NCBI RefSeq assembly: GCF_000001735.4
Contig: NC_003076.8
Span: 20,463,835 to 20,527,834, forward strand
Length of the DNA stretch: 64,000 nucleotides
From: Arabidopsis thaliana
Taxonomy: Eukaryota; Streptophyta; Magnoliopsida; Brassicales; Brassicaceae
Direction of reading: 5' to 3'
Both the position numbers and the translations under genes were made by a program. Positions 62,583 through 64,000 of the stretch are shown here, piece by piece. Within the stretch, counting starts at the first letter, position 1. The number at the start of each line of letters is the position of its first letter. The notes beneath the pieces are model-generated. The model had not been told where the DNA came from, did no database searches, and saw only the letters and a program-made list of their open reading frames with translations.

Positions 62583-64000
62583 TCGAAGGCGTTTCAGAAC
62601 AGAAATTTTCTTTTTTTAGGAGGAAGACAGAGCATAGAGAACTTGTGTCTGCTTTTTTTTTTTACTTGTAATAAAATAATTGTAATCGAGTGAGCACATA
62701 ATGTCGTAACATTTGTTGTCATTATCAAATTCCCAATGTTTTTATCCTTTTCTTTTACCTAACGTTCTAAATGGTACATAAAAATAGCCAATTGGAAAAA
62801 GGATGCATATTACTTGAAGAAATTTTCATTTATATTTCTATAGTAAAGAATTTTCTCCCTTTGTTTTGATTTGTTTTCTTTTCATCTTTTTATTGAAAGA
62901 GAAATTTGCATTTCTAACCTACAAAAATATTATAATTAGGTAACTAACACTCTAAAAAAAAGTAACTAATATTGTTTGTATTTTCTGTAATAATGCCAAT
63001 ACTATCCATGTTTGAAATACACGCTCTTCATCTTCTCCCTTCCATAGAAAACCAACTATTCTCTTTCACCAACTATTAACTTTTGAACATGGGATTGGTT
63101 CTAATAAAATCCAGTCTACCTTTTATGAAGCTTTTGATTTTGCCAACGATTAACAAAAGTGTATTGGGCACAGAAGCAAGACAGTTAATTTCCAGAAATG
63201 ACATTTAGGTTTTGCTCGAAATTGAATTAGAGGTTTTGATTTACAGAGGCAAGACTTCAGATTTTGTTGGAGTCTTTGGTTTTTTAAGAGACTTTGGTTT
63301 TGTTTTTTGAAATTGAATTAGTCGAGATTCTCGCTAATAAACGCTGAATTTGATCAATTTTTGTTCTCTGTTTCCTTCATTTGATTTTTTTTTTTGGGTC
63401 TCTCTAATTTTTTGGCGTCGTTGTTTCCTTATCCTGAACCAATAAATCGATTTTGATTTTGAGAAATTTTTGAGAGATACTATTCTATTTTGTGAATATA
63501 CTATTTACGTATACCTTGTACTATATACGTTTTAAAATGAATTGTTTGTTTTGATTAAGGATGTGAAATGATTTGATTAGTGTTTTATATTAAAAGTCTT
63601 GGGTTCCCTATATACTATCTTAGGGTTTAATATCCTTCCATCAAAAAGTATTTAATTGATTATTTGGATTCATCAAAACAAACGTTTCTATTTGAACAAA
63701 TATATACTATTCTATCTTTCTATGATGATCTTTATAGAATTTGATACCACTATTTATTTTTTTAAAAATTCGTTTCCGATTTTTAAAATTCAAATCATAT
63801 TAGATAAACAAAAAAAAATCTGTTTTTTCAATAGTATTATTAACTTTAACCAAGTAATATTGTTAAACTAATATAGTAAACAAAATTAAGAGGAGTGAAT
63901 ATATATTAGTCATATATATTTCTCTTTCCTCCTGTCAGTGACTTCTCTTTCTTTCCAAGCGGATCCGTAGGAAGGAGTTTAGTGTATTTTCACAACTGAC
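62583..64000. other. Upstream of PAP27, non-coding to the window end
   Basis: AT-rich DNA with no supportable gene. It contains the second copy of the dispersed repeat (62897-63006). A T-rich stretch with GATTTTGATTTTGAG-like text at 63200-63470 resembles a degenerate leader or transposon remnant. Nothing coding is seen to the right edge. Confidence 0.45.
62897..63006 (+). repeat. Dispersed repeat, copy 2
   Basis: It matches 55451-55560 over about 110 bp with scattered substitutions: AGAGAAATTTG, AACC-ACAAAAA, TATAATTA, then a run of A, TATT-TTTGTATTTT, and CCAAT-CTATCC. Both copies have the same orientation. Confidence 0.5.

Overview
The window is nuclear DNA of a flowering plant and is almost certainly Arabidopsis thaliana chromosome 5, or a very close relative. 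Genes are interrupted by short AT-rich GT-AG introns, intergenic DNA is AT-rich, and gene content and order match my recollection of the At5g50300 to At5g50400 interval. Locus names come from memory of those proteins; no search was run. Exon models were built by hand by keeping reading frame across GT-AG (twice GC-AG) introns. Each model closes to a whole number of codons.

Layout, left to right. Positions 1-1005 hold broken fragments of one unidentified coding sequence in both orientations. Next come the purine/cytokinin transporter AZG2 (minus), a 6.4-kb gene-poor AT-rich gap with a foldback element near 10.0-10.4 kb, a KLHDC4-like kelch/DUF4110 gene (plus), a Mutator-derived gene with a DNA-binding domain and zinc knuckle but no transposase core (plus), the Elongator catalytic subunit ELO3/ELP3 (minus), an ABC1/UbiB-family atypical kinase (minus), a 74-aa small protein (minus) and the organellar recombination factor RADA (minus).

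From 32 to 45 kb is a region of small secreted-peptide genes and broken duplications. It holds an EMBRYO SURROUNDING FACTOR 1-like cysteine-rich peptide gene (plus) with a truncated second copy abutting the 3' end of an uncharacterised Ser/Arg-rich protein gene (minus), a two-exon secreted 74-aa precursor (plus), a DUF7950 gene with an ACGTG-rich promoter (minus), and a one-exon secreted precursor with three 17-residue repeats carrying a VPPSGPSTKE core (minus). The last looks like a multi-copy IDA/PIP-type signalling peptide precursor and is the most interesting feature.

The right part is housekeeping: cytosolic adenylate kinase (minus), the sterol enzyme cyclopropyl isomerase CPI1 (plus), the exocyst subunit EXO70F1 (minus), a DYW-class PPR protein EMB3141 (minus) and purple acid phosphatase PAP27 (minus). 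The last 1.6 kb is non-coding, with a G-quadruplex-type motif and a 12-base C tract just upstream of PAP27 and a dispersed repeat shared with the 55.5-kb region.

The genes are independent eukaryotic units, not an operon. No tRNA, rRNA, CRISPR array or intact autonomous transposon was seen.
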